In this document: positions 50,588-59,731 of the stretch, one piece after another | Layout: each line of letters begins with the position of its first letter | How positions within the stretch are numbered: the stretch's first letter is position 1 | Source of the DNA: Paenibacillus glycinis | Lineage (GTDB): Bacteria > Bacillota > Bacilli > Paenibacillales > Paenibacillaceae | Direction of reading: 5' to 3' | Assembly (NCBI RefSeq): GCF_009909185.1 | Contig: NZ_JAAAMV010000009.1 | Location: 1 to 64,000, forward strand | DNA: 64,000 bases | Program-made: the position numbers and the translations under genes | Notes under the pieces: model-generated | Database searches by the model: none | What the model saw: only the letters and a program-made list of their open reading frames with translations | Told to the model about the DNA's origin: nothing

Positions 50588-50735
50588 AAATATGCATAGA
50601 ATAAATATTTTTAGGATAAATAAAGACAGACCAGACAGGAGCTGCACTTATGAATCTCTCATTGACATAGCTATTCGGCTCGAGGTCTCCGGTGCTTGGA
50701 CAAGCCTCGTAAATTTCAACGATAAAGGTGGATGC

Positions 50736-51224
50736 ATGATGACTGAACGCGGTGCCGAGGGCACGGAAATCGATTTAAGGCTGACGCGCGTATTGCGCAA
50801 AATGGTCGGCGAATATTTCGGGAGCCTGGAGCGCGATATCGACAAGTATGGGCTCAGCACGGAAACGTTCCAGATTCTGGAGTTTCTATATCATAAAGGA
50901 CCGCATCCCATCCAGAAAATCAGCGATACCTTCTCGATTCCGAGCGGGAGCATCACGTACGTGATCGACAAGCTGGAGAAGAAGGGCTTCGTGGAACGGC
51001 TTCCCATCCCGGGCGATCGCCGCAAAACGAACGTCGCGTTGACCGGGGAAGGCCAACGCTACTTCGGCGATATCTTTCCCAAGCATGCGCAAACGATCGC
51101 CGACAATCTGTCCTTCGCGACGGACGAGGAGAAGCTCGAGCTGATTCGCGTGCTGAAAAAAATCGGGTATGGCATCAAAGAGCGCGCAGGCGATGCGCAT
51201 GATTCAGGTTCGGCTTCTTTCTAA
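50736..51224 (+). CDS. MarR-family transcriptional regulator
   Basis: The 162-residue protein has a MarR winged helix: HPIQKISDTFSIPSGSITYV, IDKLEKKGFVERLPIPGDRR and KTNVALTGEGQRYFGDI. AAAGGTGG precedes tandem ATGs at 50736 and 50739. It stands 41 bp before an LLM flavin monooxygenase, which it probably regulates together with itself in response to a phenolic, quinone or oxidative ligand. Confidence 0.9.
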   Translation: MMTERGAEGTEIDLRLTRVLRKMVGEYFGSLERDIDKYGLSTETFQILEFLYHKGPHPIQKISDTFSIPSGSITYVIDKLEKKGFVERLPIPGDRRKTNVALTGEGQRYFGDIFPKHAQTIADNLSFATDEEKLELIRVLKKIGYGIKERAGDAHDSGSASF

Positions 51225-51265
51225 CTAGACGGATTTAACTTACACTTCGAAGCTAAGGGGATATT

Positions 51266-52312
51266 ATGACAATGGAAATCGGCGTAGATACATTCATCGA
51301 AACGATGCCCGACGTGCATACGGGCAAAACGATCAGCCACGCGGAACGATTGCGCGAGGTCGTGGAAGAAATCGTCCTGGCGGACCAAGTCGGGCTGGAC
51401 ATATACGGCGTCGGCGAGCATCATCGCAAAGAATTCGCGGATTCCGCGACGGCCGTCGTGCTGGCGGCAGCGGCGTCCAAGACGCAGAAGATTCGCCTGA
51501 CGAGCTCGGTTACCGTGCTCTCGGCCGCGGACCCGGTGCGCGTGTTTCAACAATTCGCCACGCTGGACGGCATCTCGAACGGACGCGCCGAGATCATCGT
51601 GGGCCGGGGATCGATGGTCGACGCGTTCCCGTTATTCGGATTCAATTTGGACGATTACGAGGAACTGTTCGAGGAGAAACTGGAGCTGTTTCTCAAATTA
51701 AGGGATTCGGAGAAGGTCACCTGGAGAGGCGGGCACCGGCCGGCGTTCACGAATCTCGGCGTGTATCCGCGCCCGGTTCAGAACCCGTTCCCCGTGTGGA
51801 TCGGCAGCGGCGGCAATCCCGAATCGGCAGCGCGCGCGGGCGTGCTTGGCTTGCCGTTCGTATTGGCGATCATCGGCGGGAGCCCCTTGCAATTCGCCCC
51901 GGCCGTGCAGCATTACAAGAAAGCCGCCGCGCGCGCCGGACATGACGTATCGAAGCTGCGGGTCGCCACGCACTCGCTCGGGTTCGTCGCGGACAGTACG
52001 TCGCTTGCGGTCGAGAAGTACTTCGAGCCGACGCAGGCATCGTTCAATTATTTCGGCCAAGAGCGCCGCTGGGGCCAATACACGCGTGCGCAATTCGATG
52101 CCTCGCGCACCTTGGAAGGCGCGCTGTACGTAGGCGATCCCCAAACGGTCGCCGACAAAATCGTGTTCATGAGCAAGCAATTGGGCTTTTCGCGGTTTTT
52201 CATGCATCTGCCGGTCGGCACCATGCCGCACGAGGATGTGATGCGGGCGATCTATTTATTGGGCACGGAAGTCGCGCCGCGGGTCCGGGAAGCGCTCGCG
52301 AAAGAAAATTAA
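51266..52312 (+). CDS. LLM-class flavin-dependent oxidoreductase
   Basis: The 348-residue luciferase-like monooxygenase-fold protein contains GLDIYGVGEHHRKEFADSAT, RLTSSVTVLSAADPVRVFQQ and FPVWIGSGGNPESAARAG, all conserved in LLM enzymes. It uses reduced FMN or F420 to oxidise a small organic molecule. AAGGGG precedes the ATG. Pairing with the MarR gene suggests an inducible detoxification role. A terminator follows at 52326. Confidence 0.92.
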   Translation: MTMEIGVDTFIETMPDVHTGKTISHAERLREVVEEIVLADQVGLDIYGVGEHHRKEFADSATAVVLAAAASKTQKIRLTSSVTVLSAADPVRVFQQFATLDGISNGRAEIIVGRGSMVDAFPLFGFNLDDYEELFEEKLELFLKLRDSEKVTWRGGHRPAFTNLGVYPRPVQNPFPVWIGSGGNPESAARAGVLGLPFVLAIIGGSPLQFAPAVQHYKKAAARAGHDVSKLRVATHSLGFVADSTSLAVEKYFEPTQASFNYFGQERRWGQYTRAQFDASRTLEGALYVGDPQTVADKIVFMSKQLGFSRFFMHLPVGTMPHEDVMRAIYLLGTEVAPRVREALAKEN

Positions 52313-52325
52313 CGGGACGATCAGC

Positions 52326-52355
52326 AAGGAGCTTGCCGGGAGGCGGCTCCTTTTT
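52326..52355 (+). terminator. Terminator after the LLM oxidoreductase
   Basis: AGGAGC..GCC (52328-52337) pairs with GGC.GCTCC (52342-52350), followed by TTTTT. Confidence 0.75.
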
Positions 52356-52464
52356 CTTATTTCCCGGGCGATTGCCCGTCTGGTTCCGTGGTCGCCATCG
52401 GCGGCTTAAGACGGGCGGATACGAGGGGATTGGCCGTTTCTATGCCGCGTAGGTATCCGCGCAA

Positions 52465-52492
52465 ACGTGAAAACCGCGGTTTTCATATAGTG
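52465..52492 (+). promoter_or_regulatory. Candidate sigma-K promoter overlapping a palindrome
   Basis: AC (52465-52466), 17 bp, CATATAGTG (52484-52492) fits the late mother-cell AC-N17-CATAnnnT pattern. An 18-bp perfect palindrome TGAAAACCGCGGTTTTCA (52468-52485) fills the spacer, a possible repressor site. The ATG is 51 bp downstream. Confidence 0.5.
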
Positions 52493-52543
52493 GAAGGATA
52501 GCCGCCGGACGGCGGTTCATTCAGTTTGCAGGGAGGGGATCGT

Positions 52544-54058
52544 ATGGTTTGCAACGCGCAAGCTTTAGGGACATGCTCCGAAGCCGAAGGCACCAACACG
52601 GTCGCGGGCGGAGATTCTTCGCACGCGGAAGGTTTGAATACGAGCGCGAGCGCCGTCGCGGGGCACGCGGAGGGCTACTTGACGCAGAGCAACGCGCCGG
52701 CTGCCCATGCCGAAGGCGGAGGATCCATCGCAAGCGCGCTATATGCGCATGCGGAAGGGCAGGAGACGAGAGCGCAAGGGGACAACTCCCATGCGGAAGG
52801 ATTCGCCACGCTGGCGAATATCTCCGCGCATGCCGAAGGCTACCTGGCCCAGGCGATCGGGCCCGCCTCCCACGCCGAAGGCGGGGGTTCCATCGCTTCG
52901 GGGCTCTACGCGCATGCCGAAGGCCGGGAGACGAGAGCCCTCGGCGATCAATCGCACGCGGAGGGGCTGATCGCCATCGCGCAGGGGCTGAACGCCCATG
53001 CCGAAGGCGAGCTTACGCAGGCGACCGGGCTGGATTCGCATGCGGAAGGCTTGGAAACGCTCGCCTCCGGCCAAAGCGCGCATGCCGAGGGCGAGTCCAA
53101 TACGGCGAGCGGGCGAGCCTCGCATGCCGAAGGCAATCTGACCGTGGCCGGCGGCATATTCGCGCATGCGGAGGGGCAGCTCGCATCCGCGAGCGGCGAC
53201 GTCTCGCACGCTGAGGGAAGCCAGACGGTTGCGAGCGGACAGGCTTCCCACGCGGAAGGCGCGATCACGACGGCCAGCGGCTTCGCTTCCCATGCGCAGG
53301 GCGTGGATACGGCGGCGAACAGCTTCGTCGGCCATGCGGAGGGCTGGGGCACGTCGACGAACAATCTGGACGGCGCGCATGTCATGGGTCGATTCGGAAT
53401 GGCGAACGAGCTGGCGTATTCCTGGTACCTGGCGAACGGTACGAGCGGAGACGCCCCGAGCTTGGCCGCGAAAATCTTAAGCAACGGCAACGTGAAGATC
53501 GACGGCACGGTCAGCAGCCCGGCGGCCGACTATGCGGAAATGTTCGAGACCGCGGACGGCAATCCGATTCCGCCGGGATATTTCGTGACGCTGGAAGCGG
53601 ACAAGGTCCGTATCGCGCGGCCCGGAGACCGGTTCGTCGTCGGCGTGTCGAGCGGGAAGCCGGCGTTCCTGTCGGACAGCGGAGAATTGAGGTGGCAGGC
53701 GAAGTACGCAACCGATGCGTGGGGCGCGACGTTATATCACGACGTGCAGGTAACGGCGGTGACCGGGTCGGACGGCGCGATTCTCGTGCCCGCCCGCACG
53801 GAACGCCGGCCGGTCTTGAATCCGGCATGGGATCCGGCGATCCCTTACGTGCCCCGCATGCAGCGGCCGGAATGGGTGGCCGTCGGCATGCTCGGCAAGC
53901 TGCTCGTGCGGGACGACGGCAGCTGCGCGGCCGGAGGATTGTGCCGGCCGGACGATAACGGGGTCGCGACGGCGTCCGAAGCCGGCTATTACGTGCTGAA
54001 GCGGACCGGCGAGAATCAGGTTCTGATGCTGATGGGCAACGCGTACGGCATCGGATAG
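52544..54058 (+). CDS. SHAEG-repeat beta-roll protein with C-terminal peptidase-G2 (self-cleaving) domain
   Basis: The 504-residue protein starts with about 19 copies of a mostly 14-residue repeat (consensus SHAEGxxTxASGxx, e.g. SHAEGLETLASGQSAHAEG), the YadA-like head repeat that makes a trimeric left-handed beta-roll. After a short neck (AHVMGRFGMANELAYSWY) comes SPAADYAEMFETADGNPIPP, then GYFVTLEADKVRIARPGD, the start of the peptidase-G2 intramolecular chaperone domain known from phage tail spikes and Bacillus surface proteins; it frees itself from the mature trimer. No signal peptide or membrane anchor. GGGAGGGG precedes the ATG. The adjacent ger operon and sigma-K-like promoter suggest a spore-surface fibre. 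Confidence 0.88.
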   Translation: MVCNAQALGTCSEAEGTNTVAGGDSSHAEGLNTSASAVAGHAEGYLTQSNAPAAHAEGGGSIASALYAHAEGQETRAQGDNSHAEGFATLANISAHAEGYLAQAIGPASHAEGGGSIASGLYAHAEGRETRALGDQSHAEGLIAIAQGLNAHAEGELTQATGLDSHAEGLETLASGQSAHAEGESNTASGRASHAEGNLTVAGGIFAHAEGQLASASGDVSHAEGSQTVASGQASHAEGAITTASGFASHAQGVDTAANSFVGHAEGWGTSTNNLDGAHVMGRFGMANELAYSWYLANGTSGDAPSLAAKILSNGNVKIDGTVSSPAADYAEMFETADGNPIPPGYFVTLEADKVRIARPGDRFVVGVSSGKPAFLSDSGELRWQAKYATDAWGATLYHDVQVTAVTGSDGAILVPARTERRPVLNPAWDPAIPYVPRMQRPEWVAVGMLGKLLVRDDGSCAAGGLCRPDDNGVATASEAGYYVLKRTGENQVLMLMGNAYGIG

Positions 54059-54095
54059 CGCCCGCGAGCAGGCAGGGCCGGGACGGTCGGAACGC

Positions 54096-55199
54096 TCAAG
54101 GCGCCTTCGGCAGCCGGGATCGTTTCGTCCCTTTGCGGGCGCTCCCGATCATCCACAGCAGCAGCGGGATGCCGAACAGGAATATCGGATAGGCGACGTT
54201 CTTCCAGAAAGCGGGGAAGATCACCTGGGATTCGTCGACGTTCCGCGGGAACAAGGCCACGGCGAAGACGAGACAGGCGACGATCGGCAGCGTGCGGGAC
54301 CAAGCCTTGACACGGAACAATCGGGCCGTCCCGTAGCTCGTCATGAACAGGTAGAGGCCTAATTTGACGAAGACGGTGAAGCTCATGCCGACGACGAGAA
54401 GGATGTCCAGATTTTGCACGAATTCCATGACGGAGATGTACTGGCTGAGGGAATACACGGGATACTGCAGCTTGGCCGGAACGGTGTTGCCCAGCATCAT
54501 GATCGCATCCATGACGACGTTCAACAGCACGACCGCCGCGAGTCCCACCGACCACAAGCCGGTGGCCACGGCCTTCCGTTTATTGCCGATGAAGGCGATC
54601 AGCATCACGACCATGGCCGACTCGCTCATGAAGGAAGCCGCGGGCGCGCTGCCCGAGAGCACCGGCATCCAGCCTCCGCTCGGCATGAGCGGGAACAGGC
54701 GATCCGGATGAAGGTCTTTCAGGGAAAAGATGCGGAACAGGATGACGTTGAAGACGATGATGGGGCCGATGACCTCGCTGCAGCGCCCGACGATCTGAAT
54801 GCCGCCCTGCACCCCGTAGACGATGACGAGCAGCATGAACAGCAGGATGACCCAAATCGGCGTCTTGTCGAACAAAGTCAAATGAACGAAGTCGGCATAC
54901 TCGCGCAGGACGATGCCCGCCACGGCCGTCCACAGCAGCAGATAGGCGAAGACGATCGTTTTGCCCAGCCAGTCGCCGATGATTTTCGGGACGTATTCGA
55001 CGAACGTATCCTCCGGATACAGCAGACTGAGCTTGATCGCGACAAAGGTAACGAGCAAGGCGGCGATTCCGGCCAAAAGGGTGGCGAGCGGCGAGCCTTG
55101 ATGCGCGGCCCGGAACGTCGGGGCGATCACGAGCATGACCGACATGCCGGTTTCCATGGAAAACAACAACCAGAACAGTTGATAGTTCGTCAGCTTCAT
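54096..55199 (-). CDS. GerAB/GerKB-type spore germination permease subunit
   Basis: The 367-residue protein has ten predicted helices and the GerB order of motifs (LTNYQLFWLLFSMETGMSVM start, GCQ-like VYGVQGGIQIVGRCSEVIGP centre, EFVQNLDILLVVGMSFTVFV). In GerA-type receptors this APC-superfamily subunit binds the germinant in the inner spore membrane. AAGGAG lies before the ATG. It is the last gene of the minus-strand gerA-gerC-gerB operon. Confidence 0.9.
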   Translation of the reverse strand: MKLTNYQLFWLLFSMETGMSVMLVIAPTFRAAHQGSPLATLLAGIAALLVTFVAIKLSLLYPEDTFVEYVPKIIGDWLGKTIVFAYLLLWTAVAGIVLREYADFVHLTLFDKTPIWVILLFMLLVIVYGVQGGIQIVGRCSEVIGPIIVFNVILFRIFSLKDLHPDRLFPLMPSGGWMPVLSGSAPAASFMSESAMVVMLIAFIGNKRKAVATGLWSVGLAAVVLLNVVMDAIMMLGNTVPAKLQYPVYSLSQYISVMEFVQNLDILLVVGMSFTVFVKLGLYLFMTSYGTARLFRVKAWSRTLPIVACLVFAVALFPRNVDESQVIFPAFWKNVAYPIFLFGIPLLLWMIGSARKGTKRSRLPKAP

Positions 55200-55209
55200 C
55201 TCGAGCTCC

Positions 55210-56358
55210 TTACCGTTTATTGGGAGGCGGTCCTTGAAGCCCGATCCGCTTGATCTTCACGTGCGAATGAACGGTAATCTCCGCGTCCGAGAACGCCTGC
55301 GCCCAATGCGGTTCCAAACGCGTCCACGCGTCGGGATGCTGCCGTTCGACGGCTTGCCCGAAGTGAAACACGTCGACTTTGAACTGCTTTTGCGCCTTTC
55401 GGATGACGGCCGCCTCGTCTTGCTCGACGCGGCGGTTCAAGTCAGCCTCGAAGCCGCGCAGCACGGCGGGATCCCGCAGATCGACGTCCGGCAGACTCTC
55501 GAGGATGACGCCGCTGCCCTTCAGGTCGACGTCGATTTCGACCCGGCCGGATTGGACCGTCGTGCGAATCTTGGCGCGCAGCCGGGTCACTTCCGTATTG
55601 AAGAGGCCTTGTGCGCCCCGAGCGTTCGCCGCGATCGGAATCCGGTCCGTCTCGCCCGTTATCCATAATCGGTAGACGGATTCCATCCGATCGTAATACC
55701 CGGCCAATCGCTGGTCGCGGTCCAGGATCGCCCGGCCGTAGATCTGCAGCGTTTTTTTGTGGAGCTTCTCGTCGCGCACGATCTCCACGGCGGGCAGCGT
55801 CGGGCCGCTTCCCGCGACGTTTTCCTCGATCATGACCTCCAGGAGCGAGTTGCCCGTCGTCTTGCCGATGATATGGCGGATCTTGGACAGCGCGATCGCG
55901 GGCATGTTCTCGAGCGGGTAGGAGACCTGCATGAAGTCGAGCGCGGTTCCGCCCTTCACGATCCAAATATCCGATTTGAGCCGGCTGTCCGGATCCCGGG
56001 TCACCGAGTCCACCACGTCGGCGATCCCGGCCTTGGCCATCTCTTCGCCGAAATAGATGTTGTTGCGATGTCCGCGGGTGATTCGCCGGGACAGCTTAAG
56101 CTGCATGTCCAGGAGGCAGTCGGACACCGTCTTTCCGGTCCCGGTCTCGACCAAATAAGACCGTTGATCGCCGCCGCCTTCCCCGGATTTCGCCGGAATC
56201 ATGAATTGCCCGACCACTTGGATGGAGCCGTCCCCGAGCCGATCGACGCCGGAGCCGAGCTCGAATAAGCGGTCGTTCAATTCGCGGCGATCCCAGCAGC
56301 CGGTCAGCGCGAGCAGGATCAGGAGGGTCGCCGGCAAGCCGATTCGTTTGCGCCGCAT
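55210..56358 (-). CDS. GerAC/GerKC-type germination receptor lipoprotein
   Basis: The 382-residue protein has a lipobox LLALTGCWDRRELND (Cys21), which is the hallmark of Ger(x)C subunits, and a three-domain beta/alpha body (VIDSVTRDPDSRLKSDI-like region, GRAILDRDQRLAGYYDR). It sits on the outer face of the inner spore membrane with the A and B subunits. GGGAGG precedes the ATG, 1 bp after the gerA stop. Confidence 0.92.
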   Translation of the reverse strand: MRRKRIGLPATLLILLALTGCWDRRELNDRLFELGSGVDRLGDGSIQVVGQFMIPAKSGEGGGDQRSYLVETGTGKTVSDCLLDMQLKLSRRITRGHRNNIYFGEEMAKAGIADVVDSVTRDPDSRLKSDIWIVKGGTALDFMQVSYPLENMPAIALSKIRHIIGKTTGNSLLEVMIEENVAGSGPTLPAVEIVRDEKLHKKTLQIYGRAILDRDQRLAGYYDRMESVYRLWITGETDRIPIAANARGAQGLFNTEVTRLRAKIRTTVQSGRVEIDVDLKGSGVILESLPDVDLRDPAVLRGFEADLNRRVEQDEAAVIRKAQKQFKVDVFHFGQAVERQHPDAWTRLEPHWAQAFSDAEITVHSHVKIKRIGLQGPPPNKR

Positions 56359-56359
56359 A

Positions 56360-57853
56360 CTACCTCCCTGCCGGCTTTCCGTTCAGGATGGCCTTGCGCA
56401 TTTTCTTGTTCCGCCTGGGGGCGCGCATGAGCACGTCCTTGATTTGGCCGGGCTGGAACGGCGCGATAGGGGATAAGAAGGGCACGCCGAACGATTCCAG
56501 TCTGGCCATGTGGATCAAGATAATCAGCGTGCCCATGGCGATGCCGAACAAGCCGAGCGCCCCGGAAACGATCAGCAGCGGAAACCGCAGGATGCGGAAC
56601 GGGATGCTCATGTTGTACCGGGGGATGGCGAAGGACGCGATCCCGGTGATCGAGACGATGATGACCATCGGCGAGGAGACGATGCCCGCCTTGACCGCGG
56701 CCTCCCCGATCACGAGGGCGCCGACGATGCTGACGGCGGATCCGACGGCTTTGGGCAGGCGCACGCCGGCTTCGCGCAGGCCTTCGAACAGAAATTCCAT
56801 CATTAACGCCTCGATGACCCCGGGGAACGGGACGCCTTCGCGCGCGGACGTAATATTCAACAGGAAATTCGTCGGCAGCAGCTGCGGATGAAACGTCGTG
56901 ACCGCGACATAAAGCGACGGCAGGTATAAGGAAACGGTAAACAGAATAAACCGGGTCCACCTGATCAACGTGGCGTACAGAAACCGTTCGTAGTAATCCT
57001 CGACGGCCTGGAAAGCGGACCAGAACGTGATCGGAACGATCAGGACCTGAGGCGTGCCGTCGGTCAAGATCGCGACTTTCCCCTCCATCAGATTGGCGGC
57101 CACGATATCGGGACGCTCGGTATTCATGATTTGCGGAAACGGGCTGTACGTCTTGTCTTCGATGAACTCCTCGATATAGCCGGATTCCAGCACGAGCTCC
57201 ATGCTCGCGTCGGTCACCCGTTGCTTGACGAGCTCGACCAAGTCCGCGCGCGCTTGCCCCTCGATGTAGGCGATCACGACGTTCGTCTTGGAATGCTTGC
57301 CGAGCACGACGGATTGAAGCTTCAGATGCGGCGTTTGGATTCTTCGGCGCACGAGGCTCGTGTTGGTCTGAAGCGTTTCGGTGAAGCTTTCTCTGGGGCC
57401 GCGGATCGACACCTCGCTGGCGGGCTCTTCGACGCCCCGGTGCTCCCAACCGCATGTTTCCAGCAGAAGCGCTTCGGACTCGCCTTGCACGAATACGGCC
57501 AGATCGGCGCCGAGGACCGATTCCGTGATTTCTTGCAAACTGCTTTCGGTCCGAATCGGACGAACGACGGCAAAATGCTCCTTCAAGAGCGGAAAATCCA
57601 CGGCCTGCTTGGCGCCGGGGCTGGTTTTCTCCAAGACCCAGGATTGAAAAAGCGGCGACTGGAAGACGCTCTTGTCGACCAAGCCGTCGACGTAGACCAT
57701 GAGGATCGCGCATGCTTCGGACAGCTCGACCCGCTGAAAGACAATATCGTAACAATCCGCGAACAGCTGCCGCAGCATCGCTTCGTTCTCGTCCAACTCG
57801 GCGCTGATCGATTCCCGGGGATAAGTAACGGCATTCCGTGAGGTGGTCAACAT
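56360..57853 (-). CDS. GerAA/GerKA-type germination receptor subunit
   Basis: The 497-residue protein has the GerA N-terminal soluble domain (~1-245, e.g. SSLQEITESVLGADLAVFVQ, SIRGPRESFTETLQTN) and C-terminal membrane domain with FERFLYATLIRWTRF-like start and REGVPFPGVIEALMMEFLFE. It oligomerises and forms the ion channel of the germinosome. AAAGGGAG precedes ATG 57853. It is the first gene of the operon and is preceded by a sigma-G-type promoter. Confidence 0.93.
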   Translation of the reverse strand: MLTTSRNAVTYPRESISAELDENEAMLRQLFADCYDIVFQRVELSEACAILMVYVDGLVDKSVFQSPLFQSWVLEKTSPGAKQAVDFPLLKEHFAVVRPIRTESSLQEITESVLGADLAVFVQGESEALLLETCGWEHRGVEEPASEVSIRGPRESFTETLQTNTSLVRRRIQTPHLKLQSVVLGKHSKTNVVIAYIEGQARADLVELVKQRVTDASMELVLESGYIEEFIEDKTYSPFPQIMNTERPDIVAANLMEGKVAILTDGTPQVLIVPITFWSAFQAVEDYYERFLYATLIRWTRFILFTVSLYLPSLYVAVTTFHPQLLPTNFLLNITSAREGVPFPGVIEALMMEFLFEGLREAGVRLPKAVGSAVSIVGALVIGEAAVKAGIVSSPMVIIVSITGIASFAIPRYNMSIPFRILRFPLLIVSGALGLFGIAMGTLIILIHMARLESFGVPFLSPIAPFQPGQIKDVLMRAPRRNKKMRKAILNGKPAGR

Positions 57854-57878
57854 CCGACAGCTCCCTTTGATTTTCCTA

Positions 57879-57907
57879 TATTATCCTTCCCGCGCCGAAA
57901 TCTATTC
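57879..57907 (-). promoter_or_regulatory. Sigma-G-type promoter of the ger operon
   Basis: On the minus strand GAATA (complement of 57903-57907), 17 bp, GATAATA (complement of 57879-57885) fits GnATR-N17/18-CATnnTA with one deviation (G for C) and lies 26 bp before the gerA start. Confidence 0.6.
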
Positions 57908-58037
57908 AGCGCCGCCAAGCCGCCTGGCGTCCGGCAGATGTATATTTCCGGCAGATTGAAGTCATCATAGAGGCTGTGGAACAGGGGATGTCGTCGTTGC
58001 CCGCGAAGAGATCGATCATGCGCAAAGGAGCAGGATT

Positions 58038-58805
58038 ATGGGAAAACTGGATGGGAAAGTCGCGTTGATTACGGGGGGCAGCAGCGGAATCGGCTTGACG
58101 GCCGCGAGGCTGTTCGTCGCGGAAGGCGCGAAGGTCGCGATCACGGGCCGCAATCAGGCAACGTTGAACGAAGCGGCGGCGGAGCTGGGCGCGAACGCCC
58201 TGGCGGTTCAGGCGGACGCTGCCGATCCGGCGAGCATGGAGCGCGCGGTGTCCGAGACGGTCGCCTCCTTCGGCAGATTGGACATCGTGTATGCGAATGC
58301 GGGCATTTCGTCGCCCACGCCTCTTGGCGGCACGGAGCTGTCGGTCTTCGAGGAAGTGTTGAGGATCAACGTAACGGGGGTGTTCTTCACGGTCCAGGCC
58401 GCGCTTCCTCATCTGAAGGAAGGCGCCTCGGTCATCTTGACCGGCTCCACGCGCGCGACGGACGGCGCGCCGGCCAGATCCGCGTACGCGGCGAGCAAGG
58501 GTGCGATCAGCAGCATGGCGAGGGTGCTCGTGACGGACTTGTCGCCGCGCGGGATTCGCGTCAACACGGTGGTGCCGGGAGCGACCCGCACGCCGATCTG
58601 GAAGAAATCGACGCCCGAGGAATCCGCGAAGCTGGAAGCCGGGCAAGCGCGCACGATACCGTTGAACCGCATGGGGGATCCGGAGGAAGTCGCCTACGTG
58701 GCGTTGTTCCTGGCATCCGACGAATCTTCGTTCGTGCAGGGAGCGGAGATCACCGTGGACGGCGGGGCGCGATCCGCGCCGCTGGGAGCGCCGGTCTACC
58801 GCTAG
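58038..58805 (+). CDS. SDR-family oxidoreductase
   Basis: The 255-residue classical SDR has ALITGGSSGIGLTAARLFVA (cofactor loop), DIVYANAGIS, the catalytic YAASKGAI with upstream Ser in ILTGSTRAT, and PGATRTP. It reduces or oxidises a small carbonyl or alcohol with NAD(P)H. AAAGGAG is before the ATG. It is a single gene with a terminator at 58881. Confidence 0.92.
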   Translation: MGKLDGKVALITGGSSGIGLTAARLFVAEGAKVAITGRNQATLNEAAAELGANALAVQADAADPASMERAVSETVASFGRLDIVYANAGISSPTPLGGTELSVFEEVLRINVTGVFFTVQAALPHLKEGASVILTGSTRATDGAPARSAYAASKGAISSMARVLVTDLSPRGIRVNTVVPGATRTPIWKKSTPEESAKLEAGQARTIPLNRMGDPEEVAYVALFLASDESSFVQGAEITVDGGARSAPLGAPVYR

Positions 58806-58880
58806 GCCGTGCCGGCGCCAGACGGCCGATGCGGCGTCCTAAGTCTTGTCCGCGCGCGAATTCGAATCGAGGTCCCTGGG

Positions 58881-58906
58881 AGCTCCGGCCCAAGGGGCTT
58901 TTTTTA
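58881..58906 (+). terminator. Terminator after the SDR gene
   Basis: AGCTCC (58881-58886) pairs with GGGGCT (58894-58899, one G-T), followed by T7. The rest of 58807-59093 shows no further gene. Confidence 0.7.
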
Positions 58907-59093
58907 TTGCCGTTTGTTCGCCGCGTTCTCCGCGTTCTCCGCGGCATCGGGCACGCCGTCGAATCGCGCGGTCATCACGAATAATTAACCTTATTCGACA
59001 TTGACCGCCGTAGACATTCCGTGCTGCGTCCCGTTAGTATAAGAGCTACAGGACGATACACGGAATCTCTTCCCTGGTACGAGGAGGATGTTT

Positions 59094-59633
59094 ATGGCGA
59101 ATTCAGGAAACGAGATCACGAATCCCCGCAGCGGGCAGCGCATGATCTTCCGCAAGACCGGGAAGGACACGAACGGAACGATGGCGGAAATCGAAAGCTT
59201 TAACCCGCCGTCGCAGGAAAGGGAGCCCGAGCATGTGCATCCTCAACAAAGAAGCTCGTGCGAAGTGATTGCCGGCACTATCCATTTTCATATGGACGGC
59301 AAGACGCACATATTGAAGCCCGGCGACAGCCTGGAGGTTCCTGCCGGAGTCCCGCATTATTTCTGGAACGAAAGCGCAGAGGAAGCGCACACGATTCAGC
59401 GGTTTTATCCGGCGCTCGAGATCGACGGCTTCTTCAAATGCTATTTCGCGTTCGCCAGGAACGGCATGCTTAACGAGAAGGGACTGCCCAGCCTGCTTCG
59501 CATGTCGCGTCCGATGCTGAAGTACCAGAACGAAATTCGTACGGTAAATCCGCCGTGGGCGGTGCAAAAAGCCGTGTTCACGGCGCTGGCTCCGGTGGCC
59601 GGATTGCTGGGCTACAAGAAGACGTACGAGTAA
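59094..59633 (+). CDS. Cupin-domain protein
   Basis: The 179-residue protein has cupin motif 1 (PEHVHPQQRSSCEVIAGTIH) and motif 2 (LKPGDSLEVPAGVPHYFWNE), which give a metal-binding His/Glu/His set. The C-terminal third is helical (FFKCYFAFARNGMLNEKGLP). Function is unassigned; small-molecule dioxygenase, isomerase or binding roles are possible. GAGGAGG precedes ATG 59094. Confidence 0.85.
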   Translation: MANSGNEITNPRSGQRMIFRKTGKDTNGTMAEIESFNPPSQEREPEHVHPQQRSSCEVIAGTIHFHMDGKTHILKPGDSLEVPAGVPHYFWNESAEEAHTIQRFYPALEIDGFFKCYFAFARNGMLNEKGLPSLLRMSRPMLKYQNEIRTVNPPWAVQKAVFTALAPVAGLLGYKKTYE

Positions 59634-59684
59634 GCGCGCGACACGCGGTCGTTGAATATTCGCTTAATAAAAAGCAGAGGATAA

Positions 59685-59711
59685 AAAAAAGAGCCGATAG
59701 GCTCTTTTTTT
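59685..59711. terminator. Bidirectional terminator between cupin and IclR genes
   Basis: AAAAAAGAGCC (59685-59695) pairs with GGCTCTTTTTT (59700-59710) around GATA; A- and T-runs serve both directions. Confidence 0.9.
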
Positions 59712-59731
59712 GTTTGCCTTCGCGGCTATCC

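Noticed and set aside
52739-53508. Minus-strand repeat-containing frames and possible CRISPR-like periodicity
   Set aside because: The ~42-bp periodicity is the coding repeat of the SHAEG protein with no spacer/repeat structure and no cas genes.
52544-54058. Prophage tail spike
   Set aside because: Peptidase-G2 domains occur in phage tail proteins, but no capsid, terminase, tail or lysis gene is nearby.
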